The position numbers and the translations under genes were made by a program. A stretch of 5,039 nt of DNA from Desulfobacterales bacterium (GTDB lineage Bacteria; Desulfobacterota; Desulfobacteria; Desulfobacterales; JAFDCJ01), in contig JAOZSC010000237.1 in the NCBI GenBank assembly GCA_029939875.1, positions 1-5,039 of the forward strand. Reading direction: 5' to 3'. Below the pieces are notes generated by a model that saw only the letters and a list, made by a program, of their open reading frames with translations, ran no database searches and had not been told where the DNA came from. Positions 1-5,039 of the stretch are shown here, in pieces; within the stretch, counting starts at the first letter, position 1, and the number at the start of each line of letters is the position of its first letter.

Positions 1-2
1 AT

Positions 3-1748
3 CTTCCCCGGCTGATCCAGCCCTTTGAACTGCTGGGCAAGGGCATTGCACGGGCCGCAGCCGGGGTCTACCGGGACGGCAAGACTGCCGGTTATGTCAC
101 CAGCGGTACCATGGTGCCCTACTGGCAGACTCAGGGGATTGGACTTTCATCCCGGCCAAGTGAAGAACGCAAAATGAGAGCTATCGGACTGGCCCTGGTG
201 GACAGCGATCTGGTCGAAGGCGATAGGCTGCAGATTGACATCCGGGGCAGAATAGTCGATGCGGTGATCGTTCCTTACTTTGTACGCAACGAAGCCCCGC
301 CGTATTGTTGGCCGATTACTGCTTCGCAGCTGCGGGATGAGAAAAAAACGGTCTGTGCCGGGCAGCAGATGGCCCAAAATGTTCGCACCCTGGTCGAAAA
401 GGCAGCGGCTAACACCCACTGGCGTCAGAAGCACTGCATCAACCTGATTCCTTCCGAGCAGACCCCTTCGCGTCTGGTCCGGCTGTTGTCCATCATGGAT
501 CCGGCGGCCCGTTATGCGGAGCACAAACCGGTCAAAGCCTTCAAGGAAGCCGATGTTTTTTATTACCAGGGAACGGATTTTATTGAAGAAGTCGAGCACC
601 TGGTGACCTGTGAATTTGAGAAATTTCTCGAGTGCCGCGAGGTCGAAGCGCGGGTGATTTCCGGCCAGATGGCCAATACGGCGGTTTTCAGTGCCATGGT
701 GGATTACCTGAATCGTGCGGACCGTAAAGGCGAACAGCGCCGCATCCGCAAGGCAATGAACAATCATATTATCAAGGGAGGGCACCTGAGTGCTCAGCCC
801 ATGGGGGCCCTGCGGGATTTCGTGATGCGGGATCCCAAGTGGGAAAAACCGGCGGTGGTGAATTTTCCGGTTCTGGTCGACAATCCATATAAAATTGATG
901 TGGCGGCCACCCGTGAACTGATGGCCGAGCACCGGCCCGAGCTGATCATCCTGGGCAAGAGCATGATCATACACCGGGAACCGGTGAGCGAAATGCGCAC
1001 CACCATTGATGAGCTGTCGCTGGACTGCATGCTGATGTATGACATGGCCCACGTGCTGGGGCTGGTGGGGCCGTATTTCCAGCAACCCTTCAAGGAAGGG
1101 GCTGACATTGTGACCGGCTCCACCCACAAGACCTATTACGGGACCCAGCGCGGTATCATCGCGGTTGACTGCAGCCCGGAAGATGCACGCTATGAGTTCT
1201 GGGAAGCCATTCAACGCCGCTCCTTTCCGGGCAGCATGAGCAACCACCATCTGGGTACCTTGCTGGGACTGCTGCTGGCAGCCTATGAAATGAATCATTT
1301 TAAAGATGAGTACCAGAAAAACGTACTGGCCAACGCCCGGGCCTTTGCCCGGGCGCTGAAGGATTGCGGTCTGGATGTGGCCGGCGACCCGCAGATTGAT
1401 TACACCGAAACCCACCAGGTCATTGTCAATGTAGGCTATGCCCGGGGACCGGAAATAGCCCGGCGCCTGGAAGATAGCAATATTATTCTCAACTACCAGG
1501 CGGCTCCGGAGGAAGAGGGCTTTACGGCCGCCGGATCCCTGAGGACCGGCGTGCAGGAGATGACGCGTTTCGGGATGGCAGAGGCCGATTTTCAGCAACT
1601 GGCGCAGTTGATGGCCGATGTCATCTTAAACAATGCAGACGTCAAACAGGAGATCAGCGCCTTTCGCGAGCGTTTTGTCGACATGCAATACTGCTTCAAC
1701 GGTGATGAATTTGATGATCTGGTGCAAAAACTGCATCAGATGGTCTGA
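3..1748 (+). CDS. GcvT C-terminal domain fused to a serine hydroxymethyltransferase-like enzyme (5' truncated)
   Basis: The frame is open from base 3 with no stop, so the gene starts outside the window and the Met at 111 is internal. Residues here count from that Met. The 36 codons before it and the first ~58 after it match the aminomethyltransferase (glycine cleavage T) C-terminal barrel: GKTAGYVTSGTM, then GIGLSS, IGLALV and IRGR. After a ~30-residue linker comes a full PLP fold-type I SHMT-like domain: PSE (114-116), YAE (135-137, holding the usual catalytic Glu), SGQMAN, GGHLS (223-227), DMAH (311-314), STHK with the expected Schiff-base Lys340, and TRFG with Arg486 at the substrate-carboxylate position. 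Normal roles are making methylene-THF from glycine (T-protein) and exchanging glycine and serine with it (SHMT), so a fusion could pass methylene-THF between sites. The YAEGYP and SGSQAN stretches of normal SHMT are altered (YAEHKP, SGQMAN), and about 11 residues are inserted before GGHLS. The substrate is therefore not certain. No start or promoter is visible. Confidence 0.9.
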   Translation, partial: LPRLIQPFELLGKGIARAAAGVYRDGKTAGYVTSGTMVPYWQTQGIGLSSRPSEERKMRAIGLALVDSDLVEGDRLQIDIRGRIVDAVIVPYFVRNEAPPYCWPITASQLRDEKKTVCAGQQMAQNVRTLVEKAAANTHWRQKHCINLIPSEQTPSRLVRLLSIMDPAARYAEHKPVKAFKEADVFYYQGTDFIEEVEHLVTCEFEKFLECREVEARVISGQMANTAVFSAMVDYLNRADRKGEQRRIRKAMNNHIIKGGHLSAQPMGALRDFVMRDPKWEKPAVVNFPVLVDNPYKIDVAATRELMAEHRPELIILGKSMIIHREPVSEMRTTIDELSLDCMLMYDMAHVLGLVGPYFQQPFKEGADIVTGSTHKTYYGTQRGIIAVDCSPEDARYEFWEAIQRRSFPGSMSNHHLGTLLGLLLAAYEMNHFKDEYQKNVLANARAFARALKDCGLDVAGDPQIDYTETHQVIVNVGYARGPEIARRLEDSNIILNYQAAPEEEGFTAAGSLRTGVQEMTRFGMAEADFQQLAQLMADVILNNADVKQEISAFRERFVDMQYCFNGDEFDDLVQKLHQMV

Positions 1749-1754
1749 TGATTT

Positions 1755-2564
1755 TTACGGGCGGCCTTTGCGTCCCGTCAGAAAATTCTTGATGGACTTG
1801 AGCAGTGGTTTTTTAATGTGAACCTGTAAAAGCAGGTCGCCGGGCCGGCCACCGCCTTTGCCCTTTTTGCCCATGGCGGCAAGGCGAATGTACTGGTTTT
1901 CCCGGATTCCGGGCGGGATTTTGACAATCAGTTTTTTGGACTTCTGGCGCAGATAGTACGCATAGGGTCCGCCGCTGCGGGCAAGCTGGGGATCCAGGGA
2001 CAGGTGGCCATGGATATCGGCCCCGTCTTCGGGAAAAGCAACGCCGCTGATTTTTTCCAGCAAAAAACGGGATATTTTCCCGAGACTGCCAGGCCGTGGG
2101 CCCCGTGGCCCCTGATGGCGTCCTGGTTTGAAGGAACCGCCGAAAACGTAGCCCCGGGCGGAAACTCCCGGTTTTTTAAATTCGAACTGCCGGTATCCCT
2201 GACCGTAAAATTCTTTAAAAATTTCGTTGAATCCCCGGACCCCGAACGAGCGGGCCATTTCCTCAAAGATGTGATTGATATCCGATCCTCTGAAAATGTC
2301 CTGCTCCGAGTAATTTTTCCTGAACTGCGAATAGGCCGACGCGCCGAATTGATTGCGCAGCATGTCGTATTCACGTTTTTTCGTCGGGTTTGAAAGCACC
2401 GCATAGGCCTCGTTGACCAGTTTCATCTGCTCGGCCGCTGACGGGTTGTCGCGATTGCGATCCGGGTGATACTGGAAGGCTTGCTGGCGGTAAGCCTCTT
2501 TGATCTGGGTTACGGTGGCCTCCGGTTCAATGCCCAGTACCTGATAATAATCAGCCTGTCTCAT
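1755..2564 (-). CDS. DnaJ/CbpA-like co-chaperone without zinc finger
   Basis: A 269-residue Hsp40 protein. The J domain spans about residues 5-68 (DYYQVLGI, helix II basic face, HPD at 33-35, then NEAYAVLSN and REYD). HPD is the motif that stimulates DnaK ATPase. A linker with phenylalanines, arginines and a GRHQGPRGPRPG stretch (about 70-160) replaces a classic G/F region. There are no cysteines, so the zinc finger of true DnaJ is absent. One C-terminal client-binding-type domain follows (about 183-252: VKIPPGIRENQYIRLAAMG, then PGDLLLQVHI), where CbpA and DnaJ have two. The tail is very basic. It is shorter than CbpA (about 300 residues), so it is best called a DnaJ-family protein rather than dnaJ or cbpA. 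Its ATG overlaps the NUDIX stop in an ATGA, suggesting translational coupling. It is the last gene of the three-gene cluster and ends 6 bases from the convergent T-protein/SHMT gene, with no terminator visible. Confidence 0.9.
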   Translation of the reverse strand: MRQADYYQVLGIEPEATVTQIKEAYRQQAFQYHPDRNRDNPSAAEQMKLVNEAYAVLSNPTKKREYDMLRNQFGASAYSQFRKNYSEQDIFRGSDINHIFEEMARSFGVRGFNEIFKEFYGQGYRQFEFKKPGVSARGYVFGGSFKPGRHQGPRGPRPGSLGKISRFLLEKISGVAFPEDGADIHGHLSLDPQLARSGGPYAYYLRQKSKKLIVKIPPGIRENQYIRLAAMGKKGKGGGRPGDLLLQVHIKKPLLKSIKNFLTGRKGRP

Positions 2565-3154
2565 GGCTGCCCGCCTATATCGAGTTTGCCGTTGACGGCA
2601 AAGCTGGAAAGCACCAGCCAGGCTTTGGCGTCAAATTTCAAATTCGGGTTGCTGCACAGCCGGGATGCCCGGGAGGCCGAGACAAGCTCAACTTCGATGA
2701 ACTCGGAACCTTCAGTAAAAGCCGTCGTGGGCGTACCCTCGCATTCGACATGGACCATGGCAACCGATTCATCGGTCATGCCGGCTGAAGAATAAATCGG
2801 CGGGCTGGTGCTGACGATGCGGGTGACCTCCAGCCCGGTTTCCTCTTTCAGCTCCCGGCGGGCGGCCTGCTCGATGGCTTCTCCCTCATCGACCAGCCCG
2901 GCCGGAAATCCGTATTCCACGCCTGCCAGCGCCACCCGGTACTCTCTTATGGTGACGACTTTGTGCTCGGCGACATGAAACGGCACAATCACCACTGCAT
3001 CGGGTGTCGCAAAATCGCCGGTGATGCATTTGGGCTCTTTGGCCCGGGAAGTCACCTGCCATCCTCGCGACCGGCCGTTTTTGTCGATCCATTCAACTTC
3101 AAACAGGTTGACCCATTTCAAGTTCGTCAGTTTGCGGGCGCTAGTAATTTTCAT
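2561..3154 (-). CDS. NUDIX hydrolase, ADP-ribose pyrophosphatase-like
   Basis: A 197-residue protein from the chosen start (MKITSARKL). A complete Nudix box is present at residues 86-108, fitting GX5EX7REUXEEXGU exactly: G, E after five residues, then RELKEETGL, where the REUXEE glutamates bind the catalytic Mg2+. Before it lies REYRVALAGVEYGFPAG, typical of the ADP-ribose/nucleoside-diphosphate-sugar group, and after it PIYSSAGMTDE, similar to that group's post-box loop. The likely activity is cleaving ADP-ribose or a related nucleotide sugar to AMP plus a sugar phosphate in the cytoplasm, but substrate cannot be fixed from sequence. Upstream in-frame starts exist at 3163 and 3196. I chose 3154 because it gives the usual N-terminus and the least overlap (14 bases) with the EI24 gene; no strong ribosome site separates these options. 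The stop overlaps the dnaJ start by 4 bases. Confidence 0.9.
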   Translation of the reverse strand: MKITSARKLTNLKWVNLFEVEWIDKNGRSRGWQVTSRAKEPKCITGDFATPDAVVIVPFHVAEHKVVTIREYRVALAGVEYGFPAGLVDEGEAIEQAARRELKEETGLEVTRIVSTSPPIYSSAGMTDESVAMVHVECEGTPTTAFTEGSEFIEVELVSASRASRLCSNPNLKFDAKAWLVLSSFAVNGKLDIGGQP

Positions 3155-3863
3155 GATGAGCATCCAAGTGGTACAGTGTGGCTCCCACGGGTGCAAACGA
3201 GAGGAACACGATGTTGAGCAGCGGGACCAGGAAAAGAAATCCGAAGCCGAGATGAAAGGGCAGGGAGTGCATTAAAATCCCAAACCGTTTTTTAAAGGGC
3301 ATCAACTGTCGGGCCGGAATCAGGTCCGTATTGTCCCAGGCCAGGAAAATAACGGCCACCAGTGAAGAAAAAATTGTCACCACCGGCCCAAAGGGGGTCA
3401 ACCACCCCAGGACGGCCAGCAGCACGGTGAGCAAAACCGGAACAATCGTCCGGGGGATTTCCTGTTTTACCAGGAAAAAAAGTTGTTGCCACCAGGGTAC
3501 GCTGCTGTGTTCACGGATTTGACCGGTCGTCATTTTCTCGGTGATGCGCGACATCAGGTCCATGATAAACACGCTGAAAAGAATCTGCGAAACGAGGTAA
3601 GACAACAGGGCCGACAACCCGACTAAAATCATGGACAACAACCAGGACAACACATACCACAGCCACACCAGCCACCGGCTTTCGGGCCGGGTCCAGATGA
3701 GGTTTAAGATTTCCTGATGGTAGGCCAGGATCAGGGCGGCTGCGGCAATGGTGATGATAATCACCGCAGCGAAGCGAATCAGCCCCAGGATCAGCAGCTT
3801 GGGGGTTTTCAACCCCAGGGCAAGCCCCCGCAAATTATATTTTATTCCGCTTAACAGGCTCAT
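3141..3863 (-). CDS. EI24/CysZ-like integral membrane protein
   Basis: A 240-residue hydrophobic protein. Likely membrane segments lie at about residues 23-47, 64-100 (long, perhaps two), 137-176 (two, broken by TPFGP) and 201-224. The ending HLGFGFLFLVPLLN...APVGATLYHLD is the hallmark C-terminus of the EI24 (former DUF540) family that includes the sulfate permease CysZ. Length fits CysZ (about 250). CysZ mediates sulfate uptake in enterobacteria, but many family members lack a proven substrate, and nothing nearby (no cys genes) supports sulfate specifically. The start at 3863 is supported by a GGGGGA ribosome site 5 bases upstream. It is the first intact gene of the EI24-NUDIX-DnaJ cluster and overlaps the NUDIX gene by 14 bases. 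An inner-membrane location is inferred. Confidence 0.82.
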   Translation of the reverse strand: MSLLSGIKYNLRGLALGLKTPKLLILGLIRFAAVIIITIAAAALILAYHQEILNLIWTRPESRWLVWLWYVLSWLLSMILVGLSALLSYLVSQILFSVFIMDLMSRITEKMTTGQIREHSSVPWWQQLFFLVKQEIPRTIVPVLLTVLLAVLGWLTPFGPVVTIFSSLVAVIFLAWDNTDLIPARQLMPFKKRFGILMHSLPFHLGFGFLFLVPLLNIVFLSFAPVGATLYHLDAHHENY

Positions 3864-3868
3864 AATTT

Positions 3869-3874
3869 TCCCCC
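3869..3874 (-). promoter_or_regulatory. Ribosome binding site of the EI24 gene
   Basis: Minus-strand GGGGGA with a 5-base gap to the ATG at 3863. A second purine-rich motif, GGAGGG (3886-3881), lies inside the end of the PilZ-like frame. The closer one sets the start. The PilZ-like stop (3879-3877) sits directly before the GGGGGA, so ribosomes ending that frame could hand over to the EI24 start. Confidence 0.6.
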
Positions 3875-3876
3875 AT

Positions 3877-4008
3877 TCAACCCTCCATGCTTACATCAAT
3901 AATCTTGCCCAGGGTGGAAGGACCTGACTTGAGAACAACGATGGTTTCAGGGACAACACGAAAGCGCTGATGTTTTCTTCGGTCCGGTCGAAATTTCCAG
4001 GTACGCAT
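3877..4008 (-). pseudogene. Truncated PilZ-domain gene (N-terminal half only)
   Basis: This minus-strand frame encodes 43 residues beginning MRTWKFRPDRRKHQRFRV and ending LGKIIDVSMEG followed by TGA. It contains RKHQR (RxxxR, residues 11-15) and DVSMEG (DxSxxG, 38-43), the two c-di-GMP-binding signatures of PilZ, with about the right spacing and a beta-strand-like IVVLKS segment between them. A PilZ domain needs about 100 residues; the remaining barrel strands and C-terminal helix are absent. No frame after the stop resumes PilZ-like sequence, because EI24 begins 13 bases later. I infer a gene whose 3' half was deleted. An in-frame GTG at 4038 would add ten residues (PDGTTEFDP after the start), with an in-frame TGA just before it. 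A translated leader peptide for the EI24 operon is the alternative. Neither start has a convincing ribosome site. The PilZ match is my reading of motifs, not a search result. Confidence 0.6.
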
Positions 4009-4026
4009 CGGGTCAAATTCCGTTGT

Positions 4027-4051
4027 GCCGTCAGGCACTCAGCATGACGGC
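4027..4051. repeat. Perfect 7-bp inverted repeat
   Basis: GCCGTCA (4027-4033) is followed after 11 bases by its exact complement TGACGGC (4045-4051). A competing smaller hairpin, GTGCC-GTCA-GGCAC (4025-4038), uses the same left arm. No run of T follows on either strand, so it does not look like an intrinsic terminator. It lies downstream of the candidate promoter and covers the possible GTG start of the PilZ-like frame, so it could be an operator or leader hairpin; this is inference. Confidence 0.4.
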
Positions 4052-4057
4052 CAATAT

Positions 4058-4073
4058 TGACATTGTTTTGTCA
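4058..4073. repeat. Short palindrome TGACA-N6-TGTCA
   Basis: Perfect 5-bp arms with a 6-base spacer. The palindrome overlaps the proposed -10 hexamer of the minus-strand promoter (4075-4070), a usual position for a repressor operator. Arms this short can occur by chance. Confidence 0.25.
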
Positions 4074-4098
4074 TATCACATTTGAGCTGTCTTTTCAA
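4070..4098 (-). promoter_or_regulatory. Candidate sigma70-type promoter for the EI24-NUDIX-DnaJ operon
   Basis: Reading the minus strand, TTGAAA (4098-4093) is followed after 17 bases by TATGAC (4075-4070), giving 5/6 and 4/6 matches to the consensus. It lies just past the LpxH-like stop, in the A/T-richer part of the gap. A transcript from here would carry a leader of about 200 bases containing the PilZ-like frame before EI24. Read-through from the LpxH-like gene is the alternative source, since no terminator is seen between them. Confidence 0.35.
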
Positions 4099-4111
4099 AA
4101 AGCCCTAAAGT

Positions 4112-4825
4112 CTATCTATTAGGGGTTGACAGTTGCTGCCAGTCGACGAATTGCACCCGCCGCGGGTTCCGGTGGTAGACTGTCACTTTCCGGGTGCTGA
4201 ACCAGGCCGGCAGAACATACAGTGATTTGTAATCCGGCCCGCGGTAACGATATTGCCGGTGAAAATGGCCCACGAAAATGGTGTCTACCCCTTCGGCAAA
4301 CCGGGCGTCGGCAAAGCGTTTAATTTGCTCCCGGGGCAGGTGCCGGCGAAATTCGGCATTGGTTTTTTTCAGCCCGTGTTTGAGATAGTTTGTCAGCGCG
4401 GGGCCGAAGGGCAGCCGGCGAACCATAAATTTGGTATAGCGGTTTTTAACCAGCTTGCGAAATCCCAGGTAGTTTTTATCCTGGCGGTTGATTTGATCCC
4501 CATGTACATAAACGGTGTCCTCATTGTCGCGCCACCAGGGCGCCTGGGAGCACCAGGTAAAGGCCGCGGCCATTTCATCGGCCAGGAAATACTCATGGTT
4601 GCCCTCTATAAAGCCGATATGGCGCTGCTTTTTCTGTTCGCGGCACCAGGCGGTAAAGCGCCGGTGGTTATCCTGCTCGTAGCGGGGCAGGGCGATCCAC
4701 AGGTCGAAGATATCTCCCAGAAAGATCAGATCCTGGTCGTTTTCCGCCAGGGCCTGCAGCATTTCGAAAAAAGGCCCGTCATTTTGAGCACTCCGGCTGA
4801 CGTGGGCATCGGCAATGATGATCAT
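4112..4825 (-). CDS. LpxH-like metallophosphoesterase (UDP-2,3-diacylglucosamine diphosphatase family)
   Basis: A 237-residue calcineurin-like phosphoesterase, close to the 240 residues of E. coli LpxH. The metal-binding blocks are in order: DAH (D6, H8), GDIFD (D38), GNHE (N76, H77), HGD (H108) and GHFH (H187, H189). Between HGD and GHFH, the segment from DKNYLGFRKLVKNRY to YLKHGLKKTN follows the helical lipid-binding cap of LpxH (HGD...Y..FR). LpxH removes UMP from UDP-2,3-diacylglucosamine to give lipid X in lipid A synthesis, at the inner face of the membrane. One difference is GNHE in place of the GNRDF typical of proteobacterial LpxH, so a related phosphoesterase role is possible. The start at 4825 puts the first strand (MIIIADAH) at the N-terminus as expected, with an AGGA motif close upstream. 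No other lipid A genes are in view. A TTGACA lies upstream on the same strand but lacks a good -10. Confidence 0.8.
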   Translation of the reverse strand: MIIIADAHVSRSAQNDGPFFEMLQALAENDQDLIFLGDIFDLWIALPRYEQDNHRRFTAWCREQKKQRHIGFIEGNHEYFLADEMAAAFTWCSQAPWWRDNEDTVYVHGDQINRQDKNYLGFRKLVKNRYTKFMVRRLPFGPALTNYLKHGLKKTNAEFRRHLPREQIKRFADARFAEGVDTIFVGHFHRQYRYRGPDYKSLYVLPAWFSTRKVTVYHRNPRRVQFVDWQQLSTPNR

Positions 4826-4882
4826 TTCCTGTTTCCGGCAGTTTTAGGTTGCAATGTCAAGAGACTTCACCTTAATGTGGCA

Positions 4883-4978
4883 AAAGTCGGAGGGCTTCAG
4901 AGCCGAGGCGTCAGGGGTGAAGCTGTAGTCATTTACCGCAATCCCTTGACAACACAGGATCTGAAGTCCTCCGGCTTT
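4883..4978 (+). other. Imperfect long inverted repeat, possible structured RNA or small non-coding mobile element
   Basis: Left arm AAAGTCGGAGGGCTTCAGA (4883-4901) and right arm TCTGAAGTCCTCCGGCTTT (4960-4978) pair over 19 positions. The only non-Watson-Crick positions (4887/4974 and 4894/4967) are G-U when read as plus-strand RNA. Inside, GTCAGGGG (4910-4917) pairs with CCCTTGAC (4943-4950), again with one G-U. There is no open frame of note in it and it lies upstream of the LpxH-like gene. I see no clear target-site duplication. On the minus strand the outer stem is followed by only four Ts and has a large loop, so a normal terminator is unlikely. It does not resemble any RNA family I can name. 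Confidence 0.45.
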
Positions 4979-4984
4979 CCCATC

Positions 4985-5039
4985 GGACCGCTAACGCGGA
5001 GCCCGGAGGACCGCTAACGCGGAGCCCGGAGGACCGCTA
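4985..5039. repeat. 23-bp tandem repeat, 2.4 copies, running off the window edge
   Basis: Identical units begin at 4985, 5008 and 5031 (the last cut by the edge at 9 bases). Each starts GGACCGCTAACGCGG and ends AGCCCGGA. There are no spacers, so it is not a CRISPR array. Each unit holds a small CCGC-TAAC-GCGG hairpin. The unit junction (CCGGAGGAC at 5003-5011 and 5026-5034) is exactly complementary to GTCCTCCGG in the right arm of the neighbouring inverted repeat. The copy number beyond the window is unknown. Confidence 0.9.

Noticed and set aside
111..113. ATG at 111 as the start of an SHMT gene
   Set aside because: The frame is open back to base 3 and the upstream codons (GKTAGYVTSGT) continue the GcvT domain, so this Met is internal.
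147..1598. A 483-codon open frame on the minus strand across the T-protein/SHMT gene
   Set aside because: Its product has no recognisable domain and it lies wholly opposite a clearly real enzyme. Long antisense frames are expected in G+C-rich coding sequence.
1757..1778. ACGGG...CCCGT hairpin near the convergent gene ends as a shared terminator
   Set aside because: The T run lies before the stem and the A run after it, the wrong way round for a terminator on either strand, and the stem is only five pairs.
4841..4860. Minus-strand TTGACA upstream of the LpxH-like gene as its -35
   Set aside because: No acceptable -10 at 16-18 bases, and the start codon follows too closely to leave a normal leader.
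4946..4975. Plus-strand promoter from TTGACA at 4946
   Set aside because: The sequence 17 bases downstream (CTCCGG) is nothing like a -10, and the hexamer is part of the inner stem.
4253..5017. A 254-codon plus-strand frame over the LpxH-like gene and into the repeats
   Set aside because: It is antisense to a gene with all metal-binding motifs in place, shows no family features, and runs through the hairpin and tandem repeat.
4985..5039. CRISPR array or integron attC site
   Set aside because: Repeats are directly adjacent with no spacers, and the TAAC core is not in the form required by attC boxes (RYYYAAC/GTTRRRY do not fit).

Overview
The window looks like a chromosomal piece of a Gram-negative bacterium. 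My best guess is a sulfate-reducing Desulfobacterota (old Deltaproteobacteria) member. Reasons: moderately high G+C, an LpxH-like lipid A pathway enzyme, a glycine-cleavage T-domain fused to a serine hydroxymethyltransferase-like domain, and a PilZ N-terminus of a style I associate with that group. The lineage is inference from protein style, not a search result. Both ends look like cut points: the left end is inside a gene and the right end is inside a tandem repeat, so this may be a whole short contig.

Layout. Bases 3-1748 (+) hold the 3' part of one long gene. Its visible product is a GcvT C-terminal barrel running without interruption into a complete, divergent SHMT fold. Six bases later, head-to-head at the 3' ends, lies a compact minus-strand cluster read from right to left: an EI24/CysZ-like membrane protein (3863-3141), a NUDIX hydrolase of ADP-ribose pyrophosphatase type (3154-2561) and a zinc-finger-less DnaJ co-chaperone (2564-1755). 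The genes overlap by 14 and 4 bases, so they are probably one translationally coupled operon.

Upstream of that operon, the 248-base gap (3864-4111) is not empty. It carries a 43-codon minus-strand frame that reads as the first half of a PilZ domain, with both c-di-GMP-binding motifs (RxxxR and DxSxxG), cut off by a stop 13 bases before the EI24 start. A candidate promoter and two inverted repeats lie just upstream of it. Next is an LpxH-like metallophosphoesterase (4825-4112, minus).

The last 214 bases contain no gene. They hold an imperfect long inverted repeat (4883-4978) that would fold as a plus-strand RNA with every off-pair being G-U, followed by a 23-base tandem repeat running off the edge. 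I found no complete new multi-gene system. The most unusual items are the T-protein/SHMT fusion, the PilZ remnant in front of the EI24 operon, and the repeat/hairpin element at the right edge.
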